From the NCBI GenBank assembly GCA_039091255.1, contig JAWCMQ010000001.1:1-64000 (forward strand): 64,000 nucleotides of DNA, read 5' to 3'. Positions 52,341-59,777 of this stretch are shown here, piece by piece. Both the position numbers and the translations under genes were made by a program. Positions within the stretch are counted from its first letter, which is position 1. Each line of letters starts with the position of its first letter. A model generated the notes under the pieces. That model made no database searches. It was not told where the DNA came from and saw nothing but the letters and a program-made list of their open reading frames with translations. The DNA comes from JAWCMQ01 sp039091255 (GTDB lineage Archaea; Aenigmatarchaeota; Aenigmatarchaeia; GW2011-AR5; JACRAC01).

Positions 52341-52457
52341 TCACTCCGCGTCCGAGGCGCCTTTCGTGATGATGAGCTTGCCTTTCTTTGCACCGATCTT
52401 GAACGCGTCCGTCTCGCGGAAGCCGGCCTTCTCGAAGAACTCGCGGGCTAGACAAAC
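52341..52457 (-). pseudogene. C-terminal fragment of a GNAT-like protein
   Basis: About 35 codons (AREFFEKAGFRETDAFKIGA... to a stop at 52341) with no start and no upstream domain. G+C-rich like the rest of the chromosome, but enclosed by A+T-rich genes. Best read as the tail of a chromosomal acetyltransferase-like gene destroyed when the island arrived. Confidence 0.55.
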
Positions 52458-52496
52458 ACATCGGTTAATATTTAAGTGGCAAAGCTAATAGGAATT

Positions 52497-53354
52497 ATGG
52501 TTAGAATTTTAGTCGTTCCTTCTAACGTTCTAGTTGAACTGAGAAAGCACATACTGAAACAAATATCAGAACGAATCAAAAGCCGGCAAATACATTATCA
52601 GAGTGCGGGCAAATTAATCGAGAAGGAGGTTACCGATGAAATTGTTAAATTTTTCGAAGGTAATAAAAATATAAGCCTGAAGACATTTAACATACCAACC
52701 GGCAAAAACGCCTTCCCTGACATTACGGTAAAATTTGGGTATAGAAAAAATATATACAAAATATTCTTAGAAATAAAGTCAGCCGTTTCTTCGCAAGATC
52801 CTCAGAATGATCTAGGAACGCTGCGAAGTATTTGGGAGCAGCATATTTTGAAAGATATCGAAATAGAAAATCTGCCTAATCTCTTTATGATGTTTGTCAA
52901 ATATTCTAAAACTGAAGGCGGTATTGTAAATAAAATTGATGACGTCTATCTGTATCACTATTTCAAATTCATAGGAACGAAAAATCCAAATCCACAGATT
53001 GAAATATTATCGTATAGGAAAAAGGATGGAAACTTGAGACCGAAAAAGTGGTCAGAAATAAACAAAATACGCAGTCCATTTCTATCGAACATAGAATTGC
53101 GGACTTTCATCGTAAGGTTTTTTTCAACAATAGCATTTAGGTCGCTGGACATTGTTAAGGAGCACTCCGAGATTCTGAAAAGGTTTTACAATATCGATTA
53201 TCTAAGCGAGTTCAAAATCGCGAAAACTGGAATTAAGGTTTCAGAAATAAACGAAGAGATAAGGCACAATTTGAATAACATACTGAAAATAAAGGAAAAA
53301 GACGTATCGCGCTCATTTAGCGTAATAAGTAAATTCAAGAAAATATCTAGATAA
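52497..53354 (+). CDS. Type II restriction endonuclease (PD-(D/E)xK)
   Basis: 285 residues. Catalytic core: AFPDITVKF (PD about 74-75) and FLEIKSAV (E92-x-K94). A helix rich in charged residues precedes it. It converges with, and overlaps by 8 bases, a DNA methyltransferase, the usual restriction-modification layout. TATA at 52465-52475 places the start at 52497. Recognition sequence unknown. Confidence 0.8.
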   Translation: MVRILVVPSNVLVELRKHILKQISERIKSRQIHYQSAGKLIEKEVTDEIVKFFEGNKNISLKTFNIPTGKNAFPDITVKFGYRKNIYKIFLEIKSAVSSQDPQNDLGTLRSIWEQHILKDIEIENLPNLFMMFVKYSKTEGGIVNKIDDVYLYHYFKFIGTKNPNPQIEILSYRKKDGNLRPKKWSEINKIRSPFLSNIELRTFIVRFFSTIAFRSLDIVKEHSEILKRFYNIDYLSEFKIAKTGIKVSEINEEIRHNLNNILKIKEKDVSRSFSVISKFKKISR

Positions 53355-54273
53355 GTTGTTTAACGTTCTTCAAAATGGGCAACTTATATTCACCAGTTCT
53401 ACTTCCGTTTATCCTGAACGTTCTGGTTTGTAGGAAGTTCGCAATTTTATCGACATCCTTATCTCGGATCGTCATGATTTTATTCAAAAATATAGAAAGG
53501 TAACAGCCGTTTATTTTCGTGGGCTCAACATCGTTTAGCTTGCGTTTTGACATATCGACATATTTTGGATTTATGTCGAATCCGATGTAGTGTCTTCCTA
53601 GTCTTTTGGCAGCTATTGCGGTTGTACCTGTTCCTACGAATGGATCAAGCACAATATCATTTTCGTCCGTAGACATGAGAATTAATCGTTCTAACAGCGC
53701 GACAGGCAACTGGCACGGATGTTTATCGCGCCGGTTTTTATGGCGAATTCTGTGCACGTCTGTCCAGACATCACTTACGAGGGTTCCGAATTTATGTATC
53801 TGGTCTTTTTTCCCACCGTAATCTTTGAGGAATGCTCCGCAATCTCGACAGGTTTTATGCGGTGCTCTAATGTCGTAGAACTTGAAATTGTTCGATTTAA
53901 CATACCAAAGAATACCATAATGGCTTGGCAATAGAGTTTTGCCCAAAGGATTTCCCATAGAATCCCAGGAAATCCAATGCCGAAATTTTGCTATTGTATT
54001 CATATATGCAGAAAAATAAGTTAACCATCTTGGTATGTTGTGAACAAAAATAGAGCCGGTAGGTTTTGTTATTCTGACCATTTCGAATATCCACTGCGTA
54101 CACCAATCGATGTATTCTTCAATTTCTTTGTTATCTTTATAATTTTCATAACTTTTTCTGAGATTGAATGGTGGATCGGCAAAAGTCATATCGACACTAT
54201 TATCTGGCATCTTTTTCATAAGCTTTATCGCGTCACCTACTATTATGTCATCTAAGAACTTGTCAATTTCCAT
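53347..54273 (-). CDS. DNA adenine/cytosine methyltransferase of a restriction-modification system
   Basis: 308 residues, beta-class amino-methyltransferase: catalytic TFADPPFNLRKSYENY (DPPF about 33-36) precedes SAM-binding DPFVGTGTTAIAAKRLG. A C-terminal 45-residue extension (about 265-308) may bind DNA or the nuclease. Starts 15 bases after the CARF gene, on one transcript with it. Confidence 0.9.
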   Translation of the reverse strand: MEIDKFLDDIIVGDAIKLMKKMPDNSVDMTFADPPFNLRKSYENYKDNKEIEEYIDWCTQWIFEMVRITKPTGSIFVHNIPRWLTYFSAYMNTIAKFRHWISWDSMGNPLGKTLLPSHYGILWYVKSNNFKFYDIRAPHKTCRDCGAFLKDYGGKKDQIHKFGTLVSDVWTDVHRIRHKNRRDKHPCQLPVALLERLILMSTDENDIVLDPFVGTGTTAIAAKRLGRHYIGFDINPKYVDMSKRKLNDVEPTKINGCYLSIFLNKIMTIRDKDVDKIANFLQTRTFRINGSRTGEYKLPILKNVKQLI

Positions 54274-54288
54274 AGCCGTATCCCATTT

Positions 54289-54891
54289 TTACAACACCGC
54301 AATTTTCCCCGCATCCGTAGTTCGGAAATATCCATCAGTTTTTTCGATAAACCCGCGCTTTCTCAAATCATCCGTATAACGATAGACAGTGACCGGATTT
54401 AATCTCGTTTTTTCTATTAATTCAAAAGTATTTTTGCACCTGTCGATTTTTTTTAGAATAAGTTCTCGTTTACCTTTTATCTTTAAAGGCAAAATCGGTA
54501 AAGCGATCATTTTCTTTTCTTCCTCGGTCCAGTAAACTAGTTGCTTTATGCGCTCCGCTCGTCTATATGTTGCAAAAATCACGCCTACGGCTTGTGTTCT
54601 TCGGCCATGGGTGACATCAACATAAATTTCATCCGACGCTGGCAACGAATCGATAATCTTGACAACATCTTCCGCGACTTTTACAGCATCGTACAGTTCT
54701 ATCGTCTGATCTTTGATTTCAAAACTCTTTTTGTATATCGCTTGAAGTTTCCTCACATCTTCGATGGCCTGTTTTTGTTCAGCTTTCGGAGGTTTATCGA
54801 TAAGCAGATATACGACGTCTATGTCAAACTTTTTGATGGATAGAGCAACGGATGTCGCCTGGAAAATAGTAGAAATTAGAACGCGTGCCAT
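54289..54891 (-). CDS. CARF domain with winged helix (CRISPR-associated-type regulator)
   Basis: 200 residues. Residues 1-135 have the Rossmann-like CARF pattern: LISTIFQATSVALSI, DVVYLLID, IYVDVTHGRRTQAVGVIFATY (THGRR about 94-98) and YWTEEEKKMIALPIL. Residues 140-200 form a winged helix ending RTTDAGKIAV. CARF domains bind cyclic oligoadenylates made by type III CRISPR systems; no cas gene is visible here. First gene of an operon with the methyltransferase. TATA at 54911-54921. Confidence 0.72.
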   Translation of the reverse strand: MARVLISTIFQATSVALSIKKFDIDVVYLLIDKPPKAEQKQAIEDVRKLQAIYKKSFEIKDQTIELYDAVKVAEDVVKIIDSLPASDEIYVDVTHGRRTQAVGVIFATYRRAERIKQLVYWTEEEKKMIALPILPLKIKGKRELILKKIDRCKNTFELIEKTRLNPVTVYRYTDDLRKRGFIEKTDGYFRTTDAGKIAVL

Positions 54892-54910
54892 ACATAGACG
54901 TGCAAACACA

Positions 54911-54960
54911 CATATTTAAAGATTTGGCTAATGTATAGCCGAAATATGAGAATTTATACT
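54911..54960. promoter_or_regulatory. Divergent promoters of the CARF operon and nuclease
   Basis: CTTTAAATATG (minus, 54911-54921) fits the CARF start at 54891. AATTTATACT (plus, 54951-54960) fits the nuclease start at 54993. Confidence 0.55.
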
Positions 54961-54992
54961 TTTCCATGCAAATGCGTGTTGTAGTTACAATG

Positions 54993-55280
54993 CCAAACCT
55001 ATATCGTAGAGGAAGAATCGCTGAAAGAAAAATCGTCAACGACCTGTCGGATAAGGGATTCGAAAACATCCGTCGTAGCGCAGGAAGCCGAGGACCGGCA
55101 GACGTATACGCCTGCAAGGATGGCAGAAAATATTACTTCCAAGTGAAGTCCGGCAGCGCAAAGGCGTCGGTAGAGGAAATAGAGCAGCTTCGAAAACTGG
55201 CACAGCAACGAGGCGGGACAGCCGTCACGATCCATAGAAAGGACGGAAGGAACAGGTGGAGATTTCACGGAAGCTGGTGA
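54993..55280 (+). CDS. Holliday-junction-resolvase-like nuclease (Hjc family)
   Basis: 95 residues. YRRGRIAERKIVNDLSDKGF (Glu about 12), RSAGSRGPADVYA (Asp about 38) and YFQVKSGSA correspond to Hjc motifs; the E of the usual E-V-K is Gln (about 51), with Lys 53 kept. Family enzymes cut four-way DNA junctions. Divergent from CARF. The Gln change may reduce or alter activity. Confidence 0.75.
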   Translation, partial: PNLYRRGRIAERKIVNDLSDKGFENIRRSAGSRGPADVYACKDGRKYYFQVKSGSAKASVEEIEQLRKLAQQRGGTAVTIHRKDGRNRWRFHGSW

Positions 55281-55283
55281 ACA

Positions 55284-55457
55284 ATGGACATAAACATAAA
55301 ACTTGTCGGCTTTTTTGGGTTTTTGGCCGTCATGATCATAATGGGAAGCAGCTTGGTCACCATAAGTCCGAGCACATCGAGTAGCTTGATAAACGGAGCG
55401 GTGATTCTTGCATTCGTTTTTATAGCCTTTACCGCAATCGGCAAATTTATACGATAA
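55284..55457 (+). CDS. Small membrane protein of 57 residues
   Basis: MDINIKLVGFFGFLAVMII... has two hydrophobic segments separated by a Ser/Thr/Pro turn. Starts three bases after the Hjc-like stop, so co-transcribed. Missing from automatic length-cut calls. Role unknown; small anchors are common in toxin and defence cassettes. Confidence 0.55.
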   Translation: MDINIKLVGFFGFLAVMIIMGSSLVTISPSTSSSLINGAVILAFVFIAFTAIGKFIR

Positions 55458-55480
55458 TGCTTCTTCACCCACCCCCATCC

Positions 55481-55594
55481 TCACGCACGCCTCCCAATAA
55501 GCTTGACCCAGCAGTCTATGCAGTAAAACTCCGCATCTCCAGCGCAGAGTGGGATAGCGACTGCTTCCTTGGCGAGCACCAGTGTTTTTAACAT
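55481..55594 (-). pseudogene. Decayed copy of small Cys-rich protein
   Basis: Minus-strand frame with ...DAEFYCIDCWVK, followed by a frameshift relative to the intact copy at 56487-56666. 56-57 bp (55481-55536 versus 56525-56581) are about 84% identical with a one-base indel. Confidence 0.5.
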
Positions 55595-55616
55595 TCTTTA
55601 GCCGTAATAATAAACG

Positions 55617-56510
55617 ATGAATCTCACGTTTTTCGAAAGAACGCAAGTGTTCTTTGCAATCGTAATAGCGGCGCTAATAATCGGAATATCGATTTATCTT
55701 TCTTTCGGCATTCACACCGGACAAGTCGCAAGCCCTGCAGACACCATGCTGGCAAATTCGAATGACAGTTTCATTGGAGTGAAGATGATAACAAAAGTCA
55801 TCGACGGCGACACGGTGATAGCCGAAGGCGAATCTATAAGATTATTGGGCATAGATGCAGATGAACGCGGATATCCATGTTACGACGAGGCAAAGGCTCG
55901 ACTTGAGGAGCTTGTGTTGAACAAACGAGTATACTTGGAAGAGGATGTTGTGGATAAAGACCAGTATGGGCGCTATTTGCGATACGTGATACTAGACGGC
56001 CAAAACATTAATTTACAGATGGTCGAGGAAGGACTTGCTATTGCACGTTTTTCACCCGAGAACGTGAAATATAAGGCAGAAATCATAGCCGCAGAAGCAG
56101 AAGCTATGCGAAACAAGGTCGGATGCAAGTGGGGCAACAGTGCGAGTGGCCAAACAACAGACATAACTCATGATTTTTCTTGGGAAAAATTAACGACAGC
56201 GCTGACAGGACTTGATGTCATTGGAAGCTGCAACGCCGGAAACTTCATTGGCAAAGAAGTCATCGTCGAGGGCTTAATAGCAGATGCCTACAAAAGCAGC
56301 ACGAATACTGTATTTTTGAATTTCGACAAGCCATACCCCAATCAATGCTTTACATCGGTCATATTCTCTTCGAATCTTGCAAAATTCCCGGAAAACCCTG
56401 AGGATTATTACAAAGGGAAAACCGTCCGAGTCCGCGGTACTGTTAAAGAATACCAGGGCAAACCGGAAATAATCCTAGATAGTCTGTCACAGATAGAAGT
56501 CGGGACGTAG
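55617..56510 (+). CDS. Membrane-anchored thermonuclease (SNase) with OB-type tail
   Basis: 297 residues. An N-terminal membrane helix (about 12-32) puts the catalytic part outside. SNase core: VIDGDTVI (Asp 63, 65), IRLLGIDADERG (Arg 75, Asp 80, Glu 83) and DQYGRYLRY (Arg 119). All key residues are present. After about residue 200 a second beta-barrel domain (IGKEVIVEGLIADAY...GKPEIIL) resembles an OB-fold for nucleic acid. Cleaves DNA and RNA with calcium in relatives. A+T-rich. Confidence 0.9.
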   Translation: MNLTFFERTQVFFAIVIAALIIGISIYLSFGIHTGQVASPADTMLANSNDSFIGVKMITKVIDGDTVIAEGESIRLLGIDADERGYPCYDEAKARLEELVLNKRVYLEEDVVDKDQYGRYLRYVILDGQNINLQMVEEGLAIARFSPENVKYKAEIIAAEAEAMRNKVGCKWGNSASGQTTDITHDFSWEKLTTALTGLDVIGSCNAGNFIGKEVIVEGLIADAYKSSTNTVFLNFDKPYPNQCFTSVIFSSNLAKFPENPEDYYKGKTVRVRGTVKEYQGKPEIILDSLSQIEVGT

Positions 56511-56666
56511 AATGCACTGCCAACTCACGCACTCCTCCCAATCGAACTTCACCCAGCAGTCTATGCAGCAAAACTCTGCATCACGTGCGAGTAGGTCCTC
56601 TTCATAAACTTTTCCTTTCTTAATCAACGGCCTGTGCTCGGTATGCTGATTCGCATGTGCGCGCAC
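56487..56666 (-). CDS. Small Cys-rich protein, intact copy
   Basis: 59 codons from GTG 56666: a charged N-terminus, then ARDAEFCCIDCWVKFDWEEC-V-S-W-Q-C, five cysteines with a C-C-x-x-C-W core, a possible zinc knuckle. It overlaps the end of the thermonuclease gene on the other strand. A decayed paralogue lies on the other side of the nuclease gene. Existence is inferred from the duplication. Confidence 0.4.
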   Translation of the reverse strand: MRAHANQHTEHRPLIKKGKVYEEDLLARDAEFCCIDCWVKFDWEECVSWQCILRPDFYL

Positions 56667-56732
56667 GTCATGGGGTCACGGCCGGATACAAGTATCGCAA
56701 ACCTTTAATTCGCCGGCCAGCGCAATACTTTC

Positions 56733-57002
56733 ATGCTCCTCTCCATCGCTGCGTGCGCCTTCCTCGGCGGCTGCGTTCGTGCGGCGCTAGGCATCCGCAA
56801 ATACGGCCTCAAGCGCGGCCAGATTTCTTCCATGATCGTTGACGGCATAACCGGCGCCGTGTGCGGCCTCGCTTTCATGTACGTTGCCAATCTTAGCGGA
56901 CCGGCGGCGCTCTGGGCATCCGGTCTCGCAGGCTACGTCGGTGCTGACATCTTCGGCAGCTTGTACAAGATACGCATCAAGAGGGGCGGGACGCTGGTGT
57001 AA
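56733..57002 (+). CDS. Small membrane protein, partner of next gene
   Basis: 89 residues with three hydrophobic segments: FLGGCVRAALG..., ITGAVCGLAFMYV, ALWASGLAGYVGADI. The same order of motifs (GG..R...G...., ALCGALA, GLGGPD) appears in the next protein, so they are paralogues. A structure like small phage or plasmid membrane proteins is possible; function unknown. Confidence 0.6.
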   Translation: MLLSIAACAFLGGCVRAALGIRKYGLKRGQISSMIVDGITGAVCGLAFMYVANLSGPAALWASGLAGYVGADIFGSLYKIRIKRGGTLV

Positions 57003-57009
57003 TAATCAC

Positions 57010-57029
57010 GAAGCGCCTGCGGGCGCTTC
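57010..57029 (+). terminator. Hairpin after small membrane gene
   Basis: GAAGCGCC-TGCG-GGCGCTTC, perfect 8-bp stem, eight bases after the stop of the preceding gene; no T-run follows. Confidence 0.45.
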
Positions 57030-57100
57030 TCAAAGGAAGGAGAGGGCGCAGAAAAGCGGCCGGCATGGGCCGCCGCAGTGAATCGCCCTCTTGCATCAAA

Positions 57101-57127
57101 GAAACGCTGCGCTTAACGCAGCGTTTC
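57101..57127 (+). repeat. Strong hairpin GAAACGCTGCG
   Basis: Perfect 11-bp stem GAAACGCTGCG/CGCAGCGTTTC around CTTAA. It lies 32 bases before the next gene, so it could be a terminator or an operator. Confidence 0.6.
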
Positions 57128-57158
57128 GCCGATATTAGAAAACTCGACTGAGAAAACG

Positions 57159-57671
57159 GTGAAACCAAGCATGCTCGAGCTTCCGTCACTTGCAATCATC
57201 ATCGCATTCGGCCTGCTCGGCGGGATTATTCGCGTGCTCATAGGCTTTGCAAAATCGTACGAGTACGGCTTCGTCCCTCAGCGCGCATGGCTTTCGCTCG
57301 TTTTGGCTGCGCTGTGCGGCGCGCTCGCTGCTATCCTCATCGCCGAAGACCCCAAGGTCGCCGTCATCGCCGGGCTGGGCGGTCCCGACATGGTCGAAGC
57401 TCTCTGGCGTGGGTTGGCGCGCAAAGTCGCGGGCGGCTCTTACGCCGCCGCTACGGCTGGTGCCGTTCCGATTTGGATAACGAACAGGCAGATGAAAGGG
57501 CTTGATGTCGCAAGGAGGAAAGGCGGGATAACGACCAAGCAATACGCCGAAGCCGTCGGCGTGTCGCTTCGCACGGCCGAGCGCGACTTGTCCGACTTGA
57601 CGAAAGCAGGGCTGCTCATGCCGAAAGGAAAAGGTCGTGGGGCGCATTACGTGGCGGTGAAGAGGAAGTAG
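57159..57671 (+). CDS. Membrane protein fused to winged-helix DNA-binding domain
   Basis: 170 residues. Membrane segments at about 10-30, 43-60 and a half-hydrophobic GLGGPDMVEALW stretch match the previous gene. Residues about 105-170 add a helix-turn-helix (TKQYAEAVGVSLRTAERDLSDLTKAGLL) of DeoR/GntR-like type. A membrane-tethered regulator is likely. Start GTG 57159 or ATG 57171. Confidence 0.65.
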   Translation: MKPSMLELPSLAIIIAFGLLGGIIRVLIGFAKSYEYGFVPQRAWLSLVLAALCGALAAILIAEDPKVAVIAGLGGPDMVEALWRGLARKVAGGSYAAATAGAVPIWITNRQMKGLDVARRKGGITTKQYAEAVGVSLRTAERDLSDLTKAGLLMPKGKGRGAHYVAVKRK

Positions 57672-57674
57672 TGC

Positions 57675-58511
57675 ATGCAAAAGCACGCATTGGTTATGTT
57701 ACTAATAGCCGCTGCCCTGACTTCTGGTTGTGTAGATCAATTTCAGTCTATTCCTTCGCCACAGACGCCGCCTGCTTTGATATCGCATGCATGCTCATAT
57801 CCTAATGGTGGCGCTTGTACCAAAACGTGCTGTGTTGTAAGTGATAGCTGCGACACGCGGCTGTCATCGTATGCCAAGTGTGATTTGAGCACAGGCACGT
57901 GGGGCTCGGAGAGGTTTGCTGATTCAGATTGCACGATGCCGTGCAAGTTTAGTTTTAACTACGCTGATTATGATGCGCCAGAGGTCGAAATCGCACACCC
58001 TCTGTTGTTTGAATTTCCTATCGTACGCTCACCGATGCCATATTACGTTTTTAATCGAACAGCTATTCGGCAACACGAGTACAATCTCACATTGCACAAT
58101 ATTCCAATAGCATTTGGCATGTGGGAAAACGCGACAGGCGGAAAGGTAAAATTCGTGCAGGTCTACACGGTTCCGGAAGAAGGAATAACAATAGAGATCA
58201 TGCCATCCACGTTTTTGTATAAGCCAGAAGCGGCAGCACTTGGCACAGCAGTTCCACAAGCCTATCATTTCGGAGATCACACGGTTATCGTGGGAGGAGA
58301 AATAAAGTTTTTCCCTTATTATGGCACAATACCGAACCTAATGGTTTTAACCCATGAAATTGGACATATTATGGGGTTGGGCCACAGCAGCGATCGGTAC
58401 AATGTTATGCACGAAAGCGGTTTTATCTATAGTCAACGAATAACTCCAGAAATACTGGAAGCATTGGCTGTTCTATATCAGGATATACCGAAATACGAAG
58501 TAGACGAATGA
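57675..58511 (+). CDS. Metzincin-type metalloprotease lipoprotein
   Basis: 278 residues. A lipobox-like LTSGC (Cys 19) follows the signal peptide. A Cys-rich N-terminal region precedes the protease with HEIGHIMGLGH (His 227, 231, 237; Glu 228) and the Met-turn YNVMH (Met 245), the HExxHxxGxxH signature of matrixin-like metzincins. Likely secreted or anchored and degrades proteins outside the cell. The gene is A+T-richer than its surroundings, suggesting transfer. Confidence 0.87.
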   Translation: MQKHALVMLLIAAALTSGCVDQFQSIPSPQTPPALISHACSYPNGGACTKTCCVVSDSCDTRLSSYAKCDLSTGTWGSERFADSDCTMPCKFSFNYADYDAPEVEIAHPLLFEFPIVRSPMPYYVFNRTAIRQHEYNLTLHNIPIAFGMWENATGGKVKFVQVYTVPEEGITIEIMPSTFLYKPEAAALGTAVPQAYHFGDHTVIVGGEIKFFPYYGTIPNLMVLTHEIGHIMGLGHSSDRYNVMHESGFIYSQRITPEILEALAVLYQDIPKYEVDE

Positions 58512-58552
58512 AAAACCTGTAGCGCCGTGAACTGATTCTGCAAAGCTTTCCC

Positions 58553-58906
58553 AAAAAGCGCTGAGTTTACGAAGCGCTTTTCCCCTTATTGGAGATCCCG
58601 CCACCACCGCGCCAAATCCCGCCGTTCTCGCGCCAATCTCGTGGCATGATTCTGTCGTGCGCCCTCTGGAATCATGCCANNNNNNNNNNNNNNNNNNNNN
58701 NNNNNNNNNNNNNNNNNNNNNNNNNNNNNNNNNNNNNNNNNNNNNNNNNNNNNNNNNNNNNNNNNNNNNNNNNNNNNNNAAAAAGCGCTGAGTTTACGAA
58801 GCGCTTTTCCCCTTATTGGAGATCCCGCCACCACCGCGCCAAATCCCGCCGTTCTCGCGCCAATCTCGTGGCATGATTCTGTCGTGCGCCCTCTGGAATC
58901 ATGCCA
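58553..58906. other. Assembly join: 127-bp duplication around an N-run
   Basis: 58553-58679 and 58780-58906 are identical across 100 N. A length of 127 matches a common assembler k-mer, so this is an unmerged overlap. Real spacing is probably shorter. Confidence 0.9.
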
Positions 58907-58950
58907 AATCGCGCCAAATCGCGACAGAATCGCGCCAAATCGGTGGCGGG
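58824..58950. repeat. Nested palindromes and CGCGCCAAATC repeats
   Basis: Outer pair CCCGCCACC/GGTGGCGGG (58824-58832, 58942-58950); TGGCATGATTC/GAATCATGCCA (58869-58906); GATTCTGTCG/CGACAGAATC (58875-58884, 58922-58931). Three exact CGCGCCAAATC copies at 58835, 58910 and 58931 and two near copies. Convergent spacer between the protease and TrmB genes. Confidence 0.75.
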
Positions 58951-58951
58951 G

Positions 58952-59677
58952 TTATCGCCTCTTCGCCTTCTCCCAGACTATCTCGAACAGCTTGCGGTAC
59001 GAATCGGCTGCGGGCTTCGATTGTATGAGGATGCCATAAGGCGTTAGCTCGTTCCACAGCACGATGGCGACCTTGTCTCCATAGATGTTCGTCGTGGCGA
59101 CTCCGCCCAGCTCTTCTGGGATGTAGCGTATCTCCGACAGCGGTATGCGCCGAAACTTGCCTTTGGCGCTCACGTCGAAGATGAGCTTCACCTTTATGCC
59201 TTTTTCCGTTCGCTTGCGGTCGAATGCCCTGAAGAAATAGTCCAGCATTTTGTGAGCCCGCGGCGAGGCGCCGATTATGAGCACCTGCTTGCCTTCCGCT
59301 ATCTGGTCCTCGAACAGCGTCTTGAGCCCGGCTTTGCCGCTGAACACCTTTATCTCTTCCTTGGATGCCTGTGCGCCTGCCATCGCGGCAAGCTTGGGCA
59401 TCGCGTTGCCAAGCGCATCCTCCTTCTCGCGAAGCATCTCCATCAGGCGCTCTGGCCTTGCAGCCTCATAGAATTGCCTGTTGTTCTTCGTTATGGTGCT
59501 CACGACGCCTTTCTCTGCAAGCCGTGCGAGCACATCGTACACAGTCCGCCTGTGGAGCTGCGCCCCTTTGGTTATGGCGGCCTGCGGGCTTGCTCCGTGC
59601 TGTAGCAGGAAAAGGTATATGCGAGCTTCAGCTCTCGTGAGCCCTGCCGCCTCCAGCGCATCCATAAGGTCGCTCAT
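58952..59677 (-). CDS. TrmB-family transcriptional regulator
   Basis: 241 residues. N-terminal winged helix: AARIYLFLLQHGASP and RRTVYDVLARLAEKG; a helical connector; then a sugar-sensing-type C-terminal domain (VLIIGASPRAHKM, YGDKVAIVLW). TrmB proteins control sugar uptake or metabolism in archaea; the effector is unknown. Start at 59677 is behind TTTTAATATAT (59695-59705). Confidence 0.88.
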   Translation of the reverse strand: MSDLMDALEAAGLTRAEARIYLFLLQHGASPQAAITKGAQLHRRTVYDVLARLAEKGVVSTITKNNRQFYEAARPERLMEMLREKEDALGNAMPKLAAMAGAQASKEEIKVFSGKAGLKTLFEDQIAEGKQVLIIGASPRAHKMLDYFFRAFDRKRTEKGIKVKLIFDVSAKGKFRRIPLSEIRYIPEELGGVATTNIYGDKVAIVLWNELTPYGILIQSKPAADSYRKLFEIVWEKAKRR

Positions 59678-59708
59678 GACAAGCATACGGAGGCGCATAT
59701 ATTAAAAG

Positions 59709-59728
59709 GTGGTGCAATGCTACACCAC
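59709..59728. promoter_or_regulatory. Candidate operator
   Basis: GTGGTG-8 bases-CACCAC, a dyad just upstream of the TrmB TATA box, where the protein could repress its own gene. Confidence 0.4.
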
Positions 59729-59777
59729 ATTGGTATACATGCCTCCGCGGCGATATTGATGCAAGAGGTGAACGTTT

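Noticed and set aside
57010..57127. Insertion sequence ends
   Set aside because: Perfect hairpins but no transposase and no target-site duplication seen.
58553..58679. Second set of repeats and palindrome
   Set aside because: Same 127 bp as 58780-58906, again a join artefact.
58835..58941. CRISPR-like spaced repeats
   Set aside because: Repeats are 11 bp and irregularly spaced; no cas genes. Better described as iterons or operators.
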